64,000 nucleotides of DNA, taken from positions 17,962,104-18,026,103 of the forward strand of contig CM029128.1 in assembly GCA_016859345.1 (NCBI GenBank), read 5' to 3'. A model generated the notes under the pieces. The model had not been told where the DNA came from and did not search any database. It saw only the letters and a list, made by a program, of their open reading frames with translations. The position numbers and the translations under genes are program-made. Source of the DNA: Istiophorus platypterus (lineage: Eukaryota > Chordata > Actinopteri > Istiophoriformes > Istiophoridae). Shown in pieces: positions 35,401 to 46,400 of this stretch. Positions within the stretch are counted from its first letter, which is position 1; every line of letters begins with the position of its first letter.

Positions 35401-38400
35401 ACTCAGCAGGGAAGATCAGGGTCTTTTTTGTACCTTCAGAGGATTCTTAACATTACCTGTCACAGGAGGAGTTACTGCGGCTCGACTCATGCTGGGCATC
35501 CAACAGGATCTTCTCCATGTCTCCATTGTGGATTGAGGAAGAGGATGGAACATGCTCGAGCCCCCCCACCATGGCCTCCTCCTCCTCCACCTGAGGGAGG
35601 GGCAGCAGGCCAGAGGCCGGGCCGCCCGTGGAAGATGACTGGGCTGAGCCAGCTGCACCTCTGTTCATCTCCAACTCCACCCAGGACCCTGTGGAGAAAT
35701 GCATACAAACTCATATTTCATTCACTCACCTCTGACAGTGCATTGGAATAAATGGCAGCTAAATGTTCTCAGGTTTTACTTATTGCGACACACATAGACA
35801 CCACACACGCACAATTTCTTTCATAAAAAAGGAAGAAATCAGTTTAAACTACTTTTTACCTAAAAGTTGTTTCCTGCGCAATGAAGAAGCTGACCACCAC
35901 TATACGAGACCTCTTGTAACAAGGGAATAGAAAATTGCTATGAAGCAAAGGATTTTGTAAGATTGTTTTTGCACTTGATTTATACTCAAAAATTAAGTTC
36001 TTATATTGCATTTAAAAAAAAAAGTATAAAAAGGTATAAGAAGGTAAAACTTCAATATTTGGCATGGCAGCCATCTTCTTGACAAAGTGATGTTTCAGAA
36101 GACTTTATGTAAACAGCTGGACTGTATGAGTACATTACAACTTGAGGATCAGATATCAAGGGAGAAGTTTATTGATTTTCAAAGACTTTCTCATCTTAAA
36201 CGTCAGGATTGCAAAATAAGACGGAGCCGGTGTAAAGTCACAGCAATAAACCAACAAGCCAATATACTGTTGAGAGCGTGATCTGATATGCCCCGTGGGC
36301 AGGCTTTCTGCTTACATCTGCCACTAAAATTTTTAATGTGAAAACTTGAAGTGTCATCTAACTGTGTCCTTTTTTATTTTGGGGCATGTTTGGGTTACAT
36401 TCCCAGAATAACCACCTGCCTGTGCCTCTACAGCAGAGAAACTCATTGCTCAACTGTTCTTAAGTTCTAGTTCAAACACCGATGTTCATTTTTCCCTATG
36501 TTTGCGCTTCTGATTATATCAGAGGCTGACAAATAATTCAATTTTGTGCTAGCACTAAGTCTCCAATTGACCTTTTCTTTAACTTCAGACATATTGACTT
36601 GTTGTAGAGGGAAGCACAGATATGTGGAACTAATAATATAATTAATGATGCTCTGTTGCATTGAAGGGGCCCATTAGGCCATGACAATGAGCCACAAACT
36701 GAAGACACACTATCCTTTAGGGCTGGGTACCAAACTTTTATGGCACCGACCAGATTCCTTATATACTAACAAGTATGCAAAAATGCGTTGTCATTTGGTA
36801 CCAAATTGCAATCACTGAGGGGTAAATCTCCTCAGCATCAGTGAACCAATAAGCATGCAGCATGCTTGTACCAAGATTTCATAATGCTGGTGATTGGATG
36901 TCAAACATTACATTATATGAACACTGTCACAGAGACATGGAGGAAAAACACTATGTTACGCCCAGAGACAGGGCTCACTTGTGTGCTGTAGTATTTTGAG
37001 AGGCTCAACTACCTTGTGCATCACACAGTTTAAAAAATTCAAGGAGATCAAAATGGTGTGGCTCCATTTTTCTAGGCTCGATGCCATTAGTCCAAAATGC
37101 AATATATGTATGCAATATATTACTGCCAAGTCTGGAAACACGTCAAATTTGATGGAAAAAAATTTCGAGCAGAAAGTTGCTTCATGTTCAACTGCAGGAG
37201 GAAACTTCCCCAGCCATCTTCTTCTCAGCATTCAAGTCCATTCAAGACCTAACGTTACAGACCTTCCTCAAAAATCTCCACCCCTCATCACAATACATCT
37301 CTCCTGTCACTATGGCTTATATCGCACCAACAACATATCTTGGCAAACGAGAAAGTAAGATGAATGTCTGTCTAATTAAACAATACTAGACACTCAAATT
37401 TGACCTGGGTGCCTGCCTGCTAACTAACCAGATGGGATTACTTATGCATAACATTAGCAAACGGGAAAATACAATACTTACCTAGGTGCTAATATAGCAA
37501 AACTAATGTTTTACACACCTGTCAAGCAGAAACAGAGCGACCTCCTCATCAGTCTTCATGCCTTTCAACCCTTAGAGGTCTCTCTACTGCAGACTCATCA
37601 TCATCAACGCGGCTCTTTGCCCTTGCCTGATCTTCGCCTGATCCCCTATCTCCCCTCTTCTCCTTCTTTCCCTTTCCCTGTGCACGAGCATGAATGCCCC
37701 CTGTTGCAGATTGAGTGGAAACGTGTGTGGCTCAGTCCGAGCCGCTGTATTTACCCTTTACAGAGTTGTCTAGGAACACCAATTTTTTTTCCAGGAAAAA
37801 CACAGGATGGATAGCTACTGAGAATGATAGTATCTGAATTCAACAAAAAGATAACATATAGGTTAGGAGCTTAAGATGTAATTAACCATTGCTTTGATTG
37901 TGTAAAAATATAAAAGGTAAAAAAGTACCATACTGTAATTTACTTTTTGTTAAAATGGATTTAATAAATTTGGTATTGAAAAGAGTATTGTTCAGGAACT
38001 AGCTTCAAAGACAAGGCACTTTTATGAACATTTTTTGGACGATGCCCATTCCTACCTACTCCAGCATTATAATATTAATTCCATCTTGCCTTTAGCAGTA
38101 TATACAGTGAAAAATCCCCACTGCCTTCTTGTTTATGAATTTAGAATAAACGTGTTTGTGTGTAGTGAAAATATTACTCTTAGTGATAGTCTTATTAGTC
38201 TATTTGCAGAGAGTAGTAGATGTCTGACACACTGTCTGAACTATCAGTAAGAGGACAGAATGTTATAGTCTGAGTGAGGGAAGACCTTTTCCACAGCAGG
38301 CCCTGTTCAATCGTTACATTTCCTGGTGAGCCAGTATGTATAATACAGTGGCCTGGGAACTGGTAAACCTAAATGGATCTACAGCCATCACTGTTTAGTA

Positions 38401-40988
38401 TGCCTTTGCTTTTTATGCTAAGACATGTCATGATATCTACCTAACTAGTATGGGATGTCATAAAAGTCACAGTGCTTCCACATAATGAGGAAAAAAGGCA
38501 TTTACCCAGAAAGGCCAAAGAAAAATAAGGGGGATGAGAAAGAGAGTGATTTCAAGAGATTATTTCCCAATCCTAGACTTGGAGGAGCTACATGATGGGA
38601 CAGCCAGAGCCCGTCAGTCAAAGAAGTTCAAGAATAAAACTCTATTTACTGCTGTGTGATGAAAGGGCAGTAAATGCCTCCCCGGGTATACACTGTGTTT
38701 CCTTGAAGACCTTGACTGTGATTTATGACACACTTGGTTTGTACGTGAGCTCTGGCATGGACCAGCCGCTAAGGAGGCACAGCATGTCAGAGCTGGGTTA
38801 CAAATATAGAGGGACTTCTTATCCAGGGCAAGAATTTGGAGAAGTTGGAGGGGGGGGGGGTCATTAAAATTGGTAATCATGCAGCTTAAAAAAACAAACA
38901 AACAAAAAAAAACAAACAAACTTTCTCCCTATGTCATGACCTAAATAAAAAGAGGAAGGCCTCCCGAGCAGGTCACATGACCCCATAAGAGTGAGTAAAC
39001 ACCATGCTCACATAAGCTTTCAGGGGACTGCATTTCACAGGCACTAGGCCAGCTATACCAACTCCCCCAGCAGTGACCCCCCCCTAAACAGGGCCCGACT
39101 CAGCACTCGCACTCATCCTGCGGATTACACAGCGGACCAGGAGCCAAGCTGCTGTTGACAGCCCATTGTCCCCACTCCGTGGAATAAAACCACGTTGCCA
39201 TGGAGCTGATGCTTCAGAACATTCTGGCCACAGGGCCGCTATCAGCTGCTGGGCAGGTTTTGGAGGAGGCCGACATGATGTGACCTCTAGTGATCCACTG
39301 ATGCTGAGGCTCAGACAAGAGGGAGGAAGCCAGAGGCTGCCTCTCCCCTGAAGATCCCAGGTATTAGATAAAAATGTTCATGACAATAGTGTCAGACCTT
39401 TGGGAAATGCCAAAAATAACCTACTCTCAGATAACAGAGCACACTGCTGACCTCTCCATCTGATAGGTGCAAAGTCTTACTGTCCCGTAAACTGTGTCTC
39501 GGCATGTACTGCTACAGTGTGTGTGTGTGTGTATATATATTATATATAGATGTACAGGAGAAATGTGAAATGTTATACTTAAGTTATTCTGGCTCAGTCA
39601 GATGTAATACCAGCCACTAAGTTTATCAACCAAATGCAAAAATTGGTGTTGGGTAATGTGGCAGCAAGGGATTATGGGGTGCCTCATAAATGAAAATGGT
39701 AGGTCCTTCTGCAGTGTTTACAGGCCTTCCCAAAAAGTTAAACGGATCTAATATGCACAGCAGGACTACCAAAAGCGACACTTGTTGCTTTCCATTTCAC
39801 GGGGGGGGGGGGGCATAATGTACTGTTAAATACAAAATGATGTTCAGAAATCAGCTTATAACATCACTATTGACAGGCAGCCAAATGTTGGCAGCCTGCT
39901 TGCCTCATTTTTATAAGAGATATCAATGCATCCGGTGTTATCCAGTCTCTTTAAAACTAAAAAAAAAAGGGGGGGGGTCTGTGTCTCTTGGATAAGAAAA
40001 GAGTCTGGAAAGTCTGATTCCTGACCAGACTGTGGCTTTTAAATCGACCAAGCTCCATGTTCCTCAACTGCCTACTGTGCTGTAACTCTTTCCTTTCCCT
40101 CTTCAGGTCCAGAAAGCCTGCTCCCTTGTCACTGTGGCCATAAATAGCGTGTCAAGTCACGGCGCCCCATAGTGTGGTACAAGTTAAACCACAGCAGTGT
40201 CATAAACATGCCTTTGGTTGCATCTCTATGGCCTTTGTAAACCAAGGGTCTTCTGTTCAGCCTGTCCCATTTATATCACTCCGTGTCCAGGTGGTTTACT
40301 TCCACCCACATGAAATCATCCTGTGGACTCACTCTGTAAAAAAAGGCCTTTTGCCGAGTGCAACCTGAATTAGTAATCTATTTAGGAATAGGCCGTGATT
40401 ACTTTGAAAAACTATTTCAACATGAATAATGATACTGTAATATGGACTGAACTTTGAAACCAGTATAGACAAAAGGGCCTAACTGAGGAATAAACTTCAG
40501 ATATCCACGCCGTCTTCTATTATTCAGACTGATTCCGTAGACTGTCAGATACTGAAGCTACGTGTAAACAGTCAAATATTTGTCTGACCCCGTTTTTGCC
40601 AGTTCTGACTTCTGACTCCATCTCGCCTTGTTGACGACCCTTGGACCCACCCTCGCCCCTCCGACCGGACCGCCGATTGGCTTCCTCGCCCGTCAGTCAA
40701 GCCCGTCGACACGCCATTGGCGCGCCCACTGTCAATAAACACACGGAACATAGCGTTCTCACTCCTCCCCCTCCGATGTAGCTTTACCGTGTAGCCGAAC
40801 ATGAACAAGCGATTTAAACTACGTTTAAAAATTACAAAACCCTGAATAAACTTCTTCCTGAACACACAGCGGCGAACCCCGAGGTAAATCTTAGGGTAAA
40901 AAAAAACCCAAAACGGCGCGTTTAGCTCACCGTTCAGCCCGGAGTCTCCGTTGTTGTCTGTGGAAGTGGCGCTAGCAACGTCGGACAT
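29444..40988 (-). CDS. bnip3l: bnip3l (NIX), mitophagy receptor, complete 223 aa
   Basis: BNIP3-like protein is an outer mitochondrial membrane receptor. It binds LC3/GABARAP to drive mitophagy, notably in hypoxia and red-cell maturation. The CDS joins 40988-40931, 35688-35457, 33472-33394, 33175-33072, 31985-31836 and 29492-29444 (672 nt). Visible features are the LIR core WVEL at residues 22-25, EHVPSSSSIHNGDMEKILLD and DAQHES in exon 2, SRPENIPPKEFHFRHPRRSV across exons 4-5, and a C-terminal anchor at about residues 191-212. The anchor has the dimerisation pattern S200-H201, A204, G208, G212, and a short KRLTTPPASSF tail follows it. The tail and the QDDGQIIFDV segment point to BNIP3L rather than BNIP3. 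The human protein has 219 residues. All junctions are GT-AG and phase-consistent. The ATG at 40988 is the first in frame, with A at -3. The a/b duplicate is undecided. Confidence 0.97.
29493..31835. other. bnip3l intron 5
   Basis: AT-rich intron of 2.3 kb with a G run at 29664-29682. Short ORFs on both strands show no family resemblance. Confidence 0.6.
31836..31985 (-). CDS. bnip3l: bnip3l exon 5
   Basis: The 150-nt exon has acceptor ccctgcag|G and donor CTGGG|GTAAGA. It encodes EFHFRHPRRSVTLSMRK, GAMKKGGIFSAEFLKVF and most of the transmembrane helix IPSLLLSHILALGLG. SHxxA and the first Gly of the GxxxG dimer motif are here. Confidence 0.97.
31986..33071. other. bnip3l intron 4
   Basis: AT-rich intron of 1.1 kb; nothing recognised in it. 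Confidence 0.6.
33072..33175 (-). CDS. bnip3l: bnip3l exon 4
   Basis: The 104-nt exon has acceptor tctccag and donor CCAA|GTAAGT. It encodes SEEDVLDKERDMDILMKDAD and then WVADWSSRPENIPPK. It contains the BH3-like / minimal essential region of the BNIP3 family with its Trp-x-x-x-Trp spacing. Confidence 0.95.
33394..33472 (-). CDS. bnip3l: bnip3l exon 3
   Basis: The 79-nt exon encodes SPPRPHSPQDDGQIIFDVDV and then TGRRDSQ, with donor CAG|GTAAGG. A second acceptor (cccccacag) lies 18 nt inside the exon and would keep the frame, giving SPQDDGQ directly. The longer form is the default call because the first acceptor gives the fuller BNIP3-type SPPR sequence. Confidence 0.9.
33473..35456. other. 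bnip3l intron 2
   Basis: AT-rich intron of 2.0 kb with A runs (near 34580) and no recognisable gene. Confidence 0.6.
35457..35688 (-). CDS. bnip3l: bnip3l exon 2
   Basis: The 232-nt exon has acceptor tctccacag and donor GACAG|GTAATG. It carries the LC3-interacting motif GSWVELEMN, an acidic EEEEAM patch, the conserved GGLEHVPSSSSIHNGDMEKI segment and then LLDAQHES. The Ser-rich end SSRSNSSCD matches the family. Confidence 0.97.
36717..38055 (+). mobile_element. decayed hAT-like DNA transposon
   Basis: The left end reads tttagggctgggtaccaaac followed by a caccgacc box. The right end carries the inverse-type words tttggtattgaaaagagtat, aaggcacttttatgaac and gcccattcct. Between them, at about 37053-37165 (+), is a BED-type zinc-finger remnant with W-L-H-F, KCNIC and GNTSNLM, the usual N-terminus of hAT transposases. 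No catalytic domain was recognised, so the copy is internally deleted. Exact termini need alignment. Confidence 0.65.
37053..37170 (+). pseudogene. hAT transposase BED zinc-finger remnant
   Basis: The frame opened at 36981 encodes MVWLHFSRLDAISPKCNIC and continues through SGNTSNLMEKN. The Cys pair (C-x2-C) is kept. The histidine ligand expected just after NTSNLM is replaced by Glu/Asn, and the frame ends at 37358 with no transposase core. It is a relic. Confidence 0.6.
40931..40988 (-). CDS. bnip3l: bnip3l exon 1 (coding part)
   Basis: Encodes MSDVASATSTDNNGDSGLN plus one base of Gly, with donor AACG|GTGAGC. The open frame continues upstream to about 41060 without an ATG, so the start is well placed. 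It lies in a CpG-rich promoter island. Confidence 0.93.
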
Positions 40989-41236
40989 CGTCGTGCCTGG
41001 TGAGCAGGGCTGTGTTGCATAAAACGGCTCAGTGCAAGACGCGCACCACCTTCTCTGCACGCATTCAGACCTGGGGTAGTACGAGTGGCCCGTTTCGCCT
41101 CCTGCCCCGCTGCTGTTTTTGCCCCCTTTCCAGTCGGCGGCCGGCTAAGCTAACTCCCCGCCGCCGTTTGTTTTCGTCCGCTGGCTGGTCTGAGAGCGGC
41201 GGCCGCGAGCTGCTCAGACCTTCCCGGGGTGGCTGA

Positions 41237-41244
41237 TGACGTCA
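41237..41244. promoter_or_regulatory. palindromic CRE motif TGACGTCA
   Basis: An exact 8-bp cAMP-response / ATF site lies about 250 bp upstream of the bnip3l ATG, within the CpG island. Confidence 0.6.
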
Positions 41245-41357
41245 AACGGCCCGGTTGACAACAAAAGGGGGGAGAGGGGGAGTCTGATTACGTAACGAGC
41301 CCATAAAACAAAAACAAACCCGAGAAACGACACCAACGAAACCCCCACCGGGCCACG

Positions 41358-41489
41358 ACGTGCATGCGTTAACGGGCACCGGCTACTGGCTGGAGGTGGA
41401 CGGGCTGAGGGATGAGGCATCCAGGGATTAGATCAGTCCCGACTCAGCTCGCCCGCGCCGGAGGCAACGTGCGTGCGCACACGTACGTG
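41358..41489. promoter_or_regulatory. cluster of hypoxia-response core motifs (RCGTG)
   Basis: RCGTG cores occur at 41358-41362, 41467-41471, 41471-41475 and 41485-41489 on the plus strand and 41484-41480 on the minus strand. They lie 370-500 bp upstream of the bnip3l ATG. BNIP3L is a known HIF-1 target in mammals. Confidence 0.5.
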
Positions 41490-41700
41490 GTTACACGCCC
41501 GTCGAGACACGAGGCAAATGTTTGCCCAGGACGCCACATCAGCTGATCGCGATTAACCATCGTCGGCTCCATCGGGCGCTAAGGGGAGGTCGCTTCGCAC
41601 GACGTCCACTGGTCAGATCGGGGGACAGATTCACAGCTGGGTCCGCACCTGGAGGGTCAGGTGCACGCAGTTTTTTATTTCTGAGAAAAAACAAAAAACA

Positions 41701-43197
41701 GAGACCTAGATGGGGAGGGAAAAGGGAAAAGGGAAAAAACTAACAGGCATCGACATGGATAACACATTGCATAGAGATTCATACAGATGATATCCCTGCA
41801 ACTGATCAGGCAATCACAAGAATGCAAAAAGTAGTTCCTTTATTATCTTCACTGTCATAGATTAAAATTGTAGTTGTACATTACTAGAGGCATCAATATA
41901 GTCTGAATTGTCCACATTTTTAAATACAGTGTGGAGACATCAACTGCTGCAAATCCTCGTGCAGCTTATTGTACCATCACATACAGTAGCAGGAATAATG
42001 TCTGCATTAGTTTAAACAAAACACTTTAGGTGACTCAATGCCTCAAATAATGTTCTTTTAAACCACAGTCTTACAACACAGACATCCAAGTACTTAAGTT
42101 GGTGCAGTAAGAGAGTCCAGTGTCAAATCAAAAGTCTTCCCTGTTGTGAAGTACTGATTCAGAGCTGTGGTTACACACCATGGGAAGACAACACTTAAGA
42201 TCATCTTCATTTCACAAAATAGGACGGAACAAATATGGTGACGTTTTAACTTTTTTTTAATATAAATATGATATGACAATCATAATAATTATCTTTGAAT
42301 AGGCTCTCTCTTATACCTGACTATTGTTGAATACAAAACAAAAGGAGCAAGAGGAACTGATGCACACAGATGTCCACACACAGCCAAAACAAAACAAAAA
42401 CAAAACAACAACCTCTTGTAGAGACTAGACCTATCTGGCCAGCCAGAGCCTAAAGGACCGTGACGATGAGTGGGAAGAACACTCACTGAACCAGGATTTG
42501 AATCTGTGAAATGAGACTAATTCTCAAACCCCTGGAGGCAACCGCTGAGGTGATGCTGTCCAGTCTGAGCCGTGAGTGTGTAAAGAAAACTGTGAGCATA
42601 CCTGTGTGATTGTTGAGTATGCATGGTTTAATTAAAGAGAGGAGACACGTAAAGAGACCCAAAGAATACTATGACAGTATAACGGCTGAATTAATAAAAG
42701 GTGTATACACAAAAAAAAAAAAAAGACCGTCAAATTTTTCTTAGAAAAATAAACACTACAATGGCACAGGACAGTAAGGGGACATTCTAAGGTGTATTTC
42801 ATTTTCTACCACAGAGCCATTGAGGGAAAAGTTATAAAAATAAGTGTGTCTGTATTCAGAATTTTAAGTAAACTAAACTGGTTTACCCACATTGACCCAG
42901 GGGAGGAAAAGGGCAAGTGGGTTGGCAGAAAATCATACCAAAGGAAAAAAAATTGGCACAACATCACTTAAACAACAAGGCAGGTGTCACTCTGCCACAA
43001 ACAGGAGGCAGACGGGCAAGAGCGAGGCTTCCTCTGTCCACATCTAGAACAAAGTGGCAAAGTCTGGTCAGCCAGTAGTGATGGACAGGGATGCTGGTTG
43101 TCGGCGTTACCACAGATCACACTGGATGAGGCTGTGAGGCTGCAGGTAGTACACGTGACATCACCCACGCCGGATCTCAGGTCAGCTCACCCTGTAG
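41701..43197. other. interval between bnip3l promoter and ppp2r2a stop; includes ppp2r2a 3' UTR
   Basis: ppp2r2a reads toward bnip3l in the same orientation, so its 3' UTR must lie here, below 43198. The region is AT-rich with an A run near 42711-42724. The poly(A) site was not fixed. No separate gene was recognised. Confidence 0.5.
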
Positions 43198-43477
43198 TTA
43201 ATTCACTTTATCCTGGAATATGTAGAGGTTGTTGGTCGTTGCCACTGCAATGATGTTGTCCTGGGGATGCCAGGCAGTGTGAAGGATCTTCTTGTTGAAG
43301 TCCAAACTGTCCACGCTGATTTCATCCTTCTTGCGCTTGCCACCTGCACACACCTTGCGGGGCTTTAGGACCTGCATGGGCTTGCTGTTTTCTCGGGACG
43401 CCTCCAAGGTCACATCCCGCCTGTGACCACGGTCAAACATCCGGAAGAAGTTGTTGTATGAGCCAGTCATCACCACA
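43198..43477 (-). CDS. ppp2r2a: ppp2r2a exon 10 (last)
   Basis: The 280-nt exon follows acceptor (C)8atcag. It encodes VVMTGSYNNFFRMFDRGHRR, DVTLEASRENSKP, LKPRKVCAGGKRKKDEISVD, SLDFNKKILHTAWHPQDNII and AVATTNNLYIFQDKVN, then TAA. The C-terminus matches B55-alpha. Confidence 0.97.
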
Positions 43478-46400
43478 CTGATGGGGGGGGATATGGGAAC
43501 AAGTGATCTTAGAATAATGCACTTAACAAAAAAATGTATGTGTTTTCCATGAAAATCAGGGTAGTGGGTTTAAACTGATTATACCATTAGTGCAGATGAT
43601 GAACAAATAATTTGCAACAAACATTTAAAAGGGGATTTCAAGTAACTAATAAATTTTACAAAAGTTCAATACAGGTAAGGACAGAATTAATCATCAAAGC
43701 AGGTGCAGTCAGCACTCCTTAATTCCACGTTACACATAACAAGACTAATAGAGATTCAGAGGTCAAATCCTCTTTGTCCTGATCTGCCGGTGCATTAGTC
43801 AAACAGAAAGGCTAAATTTATCACCTGGATCAATCCAAACAGATAATCTCTATCAAGTCTTTATTCAAGAGGTGTTATTTTGTCTACCCCTGCATGTCCT
43901 CACCCATCATTGCCATTCCAGCAGCATTCAAACTTGTCAAAGATGCAGTCGTTCTCATAGAGCGAGCACAGCTTGCTCCTCAGGTACTCGTGAACCTGCA
44001 ATAACCGGAAGAAACATCAAATCAGACTAAATCATGCTGATGGCTAATATGTAAGTTTATCAGATTATCTATAAATTCATCACAATGGAACAAATTTCTT
44101 CCTAAACAAAAGAAAATGCACAGCAAAGCTACATAATTAGTGTGCCTCCTAGTGATCACTATGTGAAATTACAGGGAATGATAAAGGTGTGGCCGTGCAT
44201 TTTTCTCCTTAATTAGCATCAGGTTTATATTATGGAAAAGGCACATTGCAAATAGAATTATTATTGAAATAAGAATAAACTGAAATTTTGTGTCTTTTGC
44301 TTGGTGTGGATTCATTATCACATTGACCATTTAGTAACAGAACTGAAATAAATACATCAATGTATCTTTTTTGTTGAAATTAAGAAAAATTATCTGTCTC
44401 TGAACTTTTTTCAGTTTAAGTGGTCTACTGCATCTGTCTGTCAATCTCACCTGATAGGTCTCCACTGGCCTGTTCTCCATGTTCAGGTCCCATATCTTCA
44501 CAGACAAGTAGTCTCTGGTCATCATGTAGCGTCCGTTGTGGCTAAATTTAACATCTGAGATTGAGGATATGATCTCAGAGAAGAAGGAGCGATTACTGGG
44601 ATCTTCTGGCTCCTCAAACACTGGAAAATAGAAAGGTGGATGATACAAACTTAAGTAAAAAAGAAAACAAACAAAAAGCTGAATTCTCTAAAGGCCTAGT
44701 GTGAGATGATTAAAAATGAAAAAACTGGGTACTCACATTTGGAGTGTTTGTCACACAGTGCTGAAGCCCTCATGTCACACAGCCGGATGGTTCCTTTGCT
44801 ACTGCTGTAGACAAAAGTGTTGCACTGATGAGGATGGAACTCTGCTGCTGTGATCACCTCTGTTAACTCCTCCATGTTGGCTGGTTTAATGTCAACAATA
44901 TCTGAAGAGCGCAGGGTTAAGAGAAATAAACCTTTCAAGTCACCAATATTCATCTGGTTTAAGCACATATGATAGTGTGTACTGTGCAATGTTTTCCTAA
45001 ATTGTGCTCTGAGAATCATACCATCGCTTGAGTAAGGCATTCACATGGGGGTGGGGGGGTATACAAATATATCAGAAATTTATGGACCAGTCCAAAGGAT
45101 TAAGGGTATTTGGAGAGAAAAGCACCAGGAATGACCATTTGCTAGACATGAAAGACTTCTTTGTCCTCTGACAGTTTTATGCAACCCAATTAATCAATTT
45201 ATTACTGCTGATCCTGACATTAAACAACATTTTTGGTCACACCTGACAATCAGGCTGGTGTTAGATAATCTCATATTCAGGCAGGAGTTTCATGGATTAG
45301 GCAGCCACACAGACAACCATGCCCAAATGTCATCAAGGATACTGAAGCTGCGGTCAGTGATCTCGAGGTGCCAGAGGTTGATGCGGAGGTCATCAGCAGA
45401 CAGGTAAGTCTCATTGTCACTGTTGACGGAGATAGAGTTGATATGGTAGGTGTGGGCATTGGCAAACACCCTCCGTGGACTGGCCTCCACCATGAGGTCC
45501 ATGGGTATTAAAACTGGTACCTGAGGCAACATAAAACAGGACATAATCTGAAACGGATAGCAAACTCATAGATGAATTCTGAAGCTCTGAAAGCTATTTG
45601 AGACGTTAATTACCAGAGCATATAGTCAGTGTCTAACATGGTATTCTACATATTAAGTTAGCTGGATGAAGCACTAACCCCTTCTCCATACAGAGTAATG
45701 GGCCTATAAATGGCCTTTAACAAAAAATCCACTATTGGTCAACCTCTTAGACATACAACCATAACATCTTGTGCATCATAGGATGCGCTCTGTTAGGTAA
45801 CCGTACCCACAGTTAAGGCCCGACCACACCTATATTACTCCCTTTAGCATTTTCCCTTAATTTGGCTAATGAGACATCTCAGGACTTTGTTAGTCATGTA
45901 CAGAGACTGAAAAATTTGACCCAAGTGATCGATTTAAAAAATGTTTATTTTTTGAATAAGTCACATAGATTATAAAGTCTCATTACATACAAACAAGGGG
46001 AAGAGACAGCTTGTACCCTGATGGTTATGTTTACTTCTCAAACTAGAATTACCGCCTCGTAGTTGTATGTCCCCGCCAAAGGAGTGAAGTTGCGATTTAT
46101 ATTCATGTCTTTCCAGATTCATGATATTTTTAGTTGAGACTTTAAAGGAATTTAACCAAAGTGTTGAGTGGGGGTTTTTTTTGTTTTTTTAAAAATCATG
46201 ATCAGTGTATGAATTCTTAAGTTATGGCCAAAAAGATGTTGTGAGGTCACAATAAGCTTGACCTTTGACTACCAAATTCTAAGATCCTTGAGTCCAGGTG
46301 GACGTTTGTGGCAGATGTAATGAAATTCCCTCAAGGCGTTCCTGAGATATAACAGTCGCTAGAACGAGACGGACGGACTGACAACCTAAAAACATAATGC

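Larger units (their letters stand above)
35689..40930. other. bnip3l intron 1
   Basis: This 5.2-kb intron is largely occupied from about 36.72 to 38.05 kb by a decayed hAT-like transposon. It also holds a G run at 38853-38862, (GT)n(TA)n near 39521-39547, and G runs at 39800-39813 and 39970-39978. The rest is unremarkable. Confidence 0.65.
40580..41700 (-). promoter_or_regulatory. CpG-rich bnip3l promoter region
   Basis: CpG-dense DNA surrounds exon 1 and reaches about 700 bp upstream. It contains a full CRE, tgacgtca (41237-41244), and several hypoxia-response cores. No TATA box was seen, consistent with a CpG-island promoter. The start site was not located. Confidence 0.7.

Noticed and set aside
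40989..41060. Upstream extension of bnip3l exon 1
   Set aside because: The upstream open frame begins at GTG, not ATG. The first in-frame ATG at 40988 has a good context and a family-like length.
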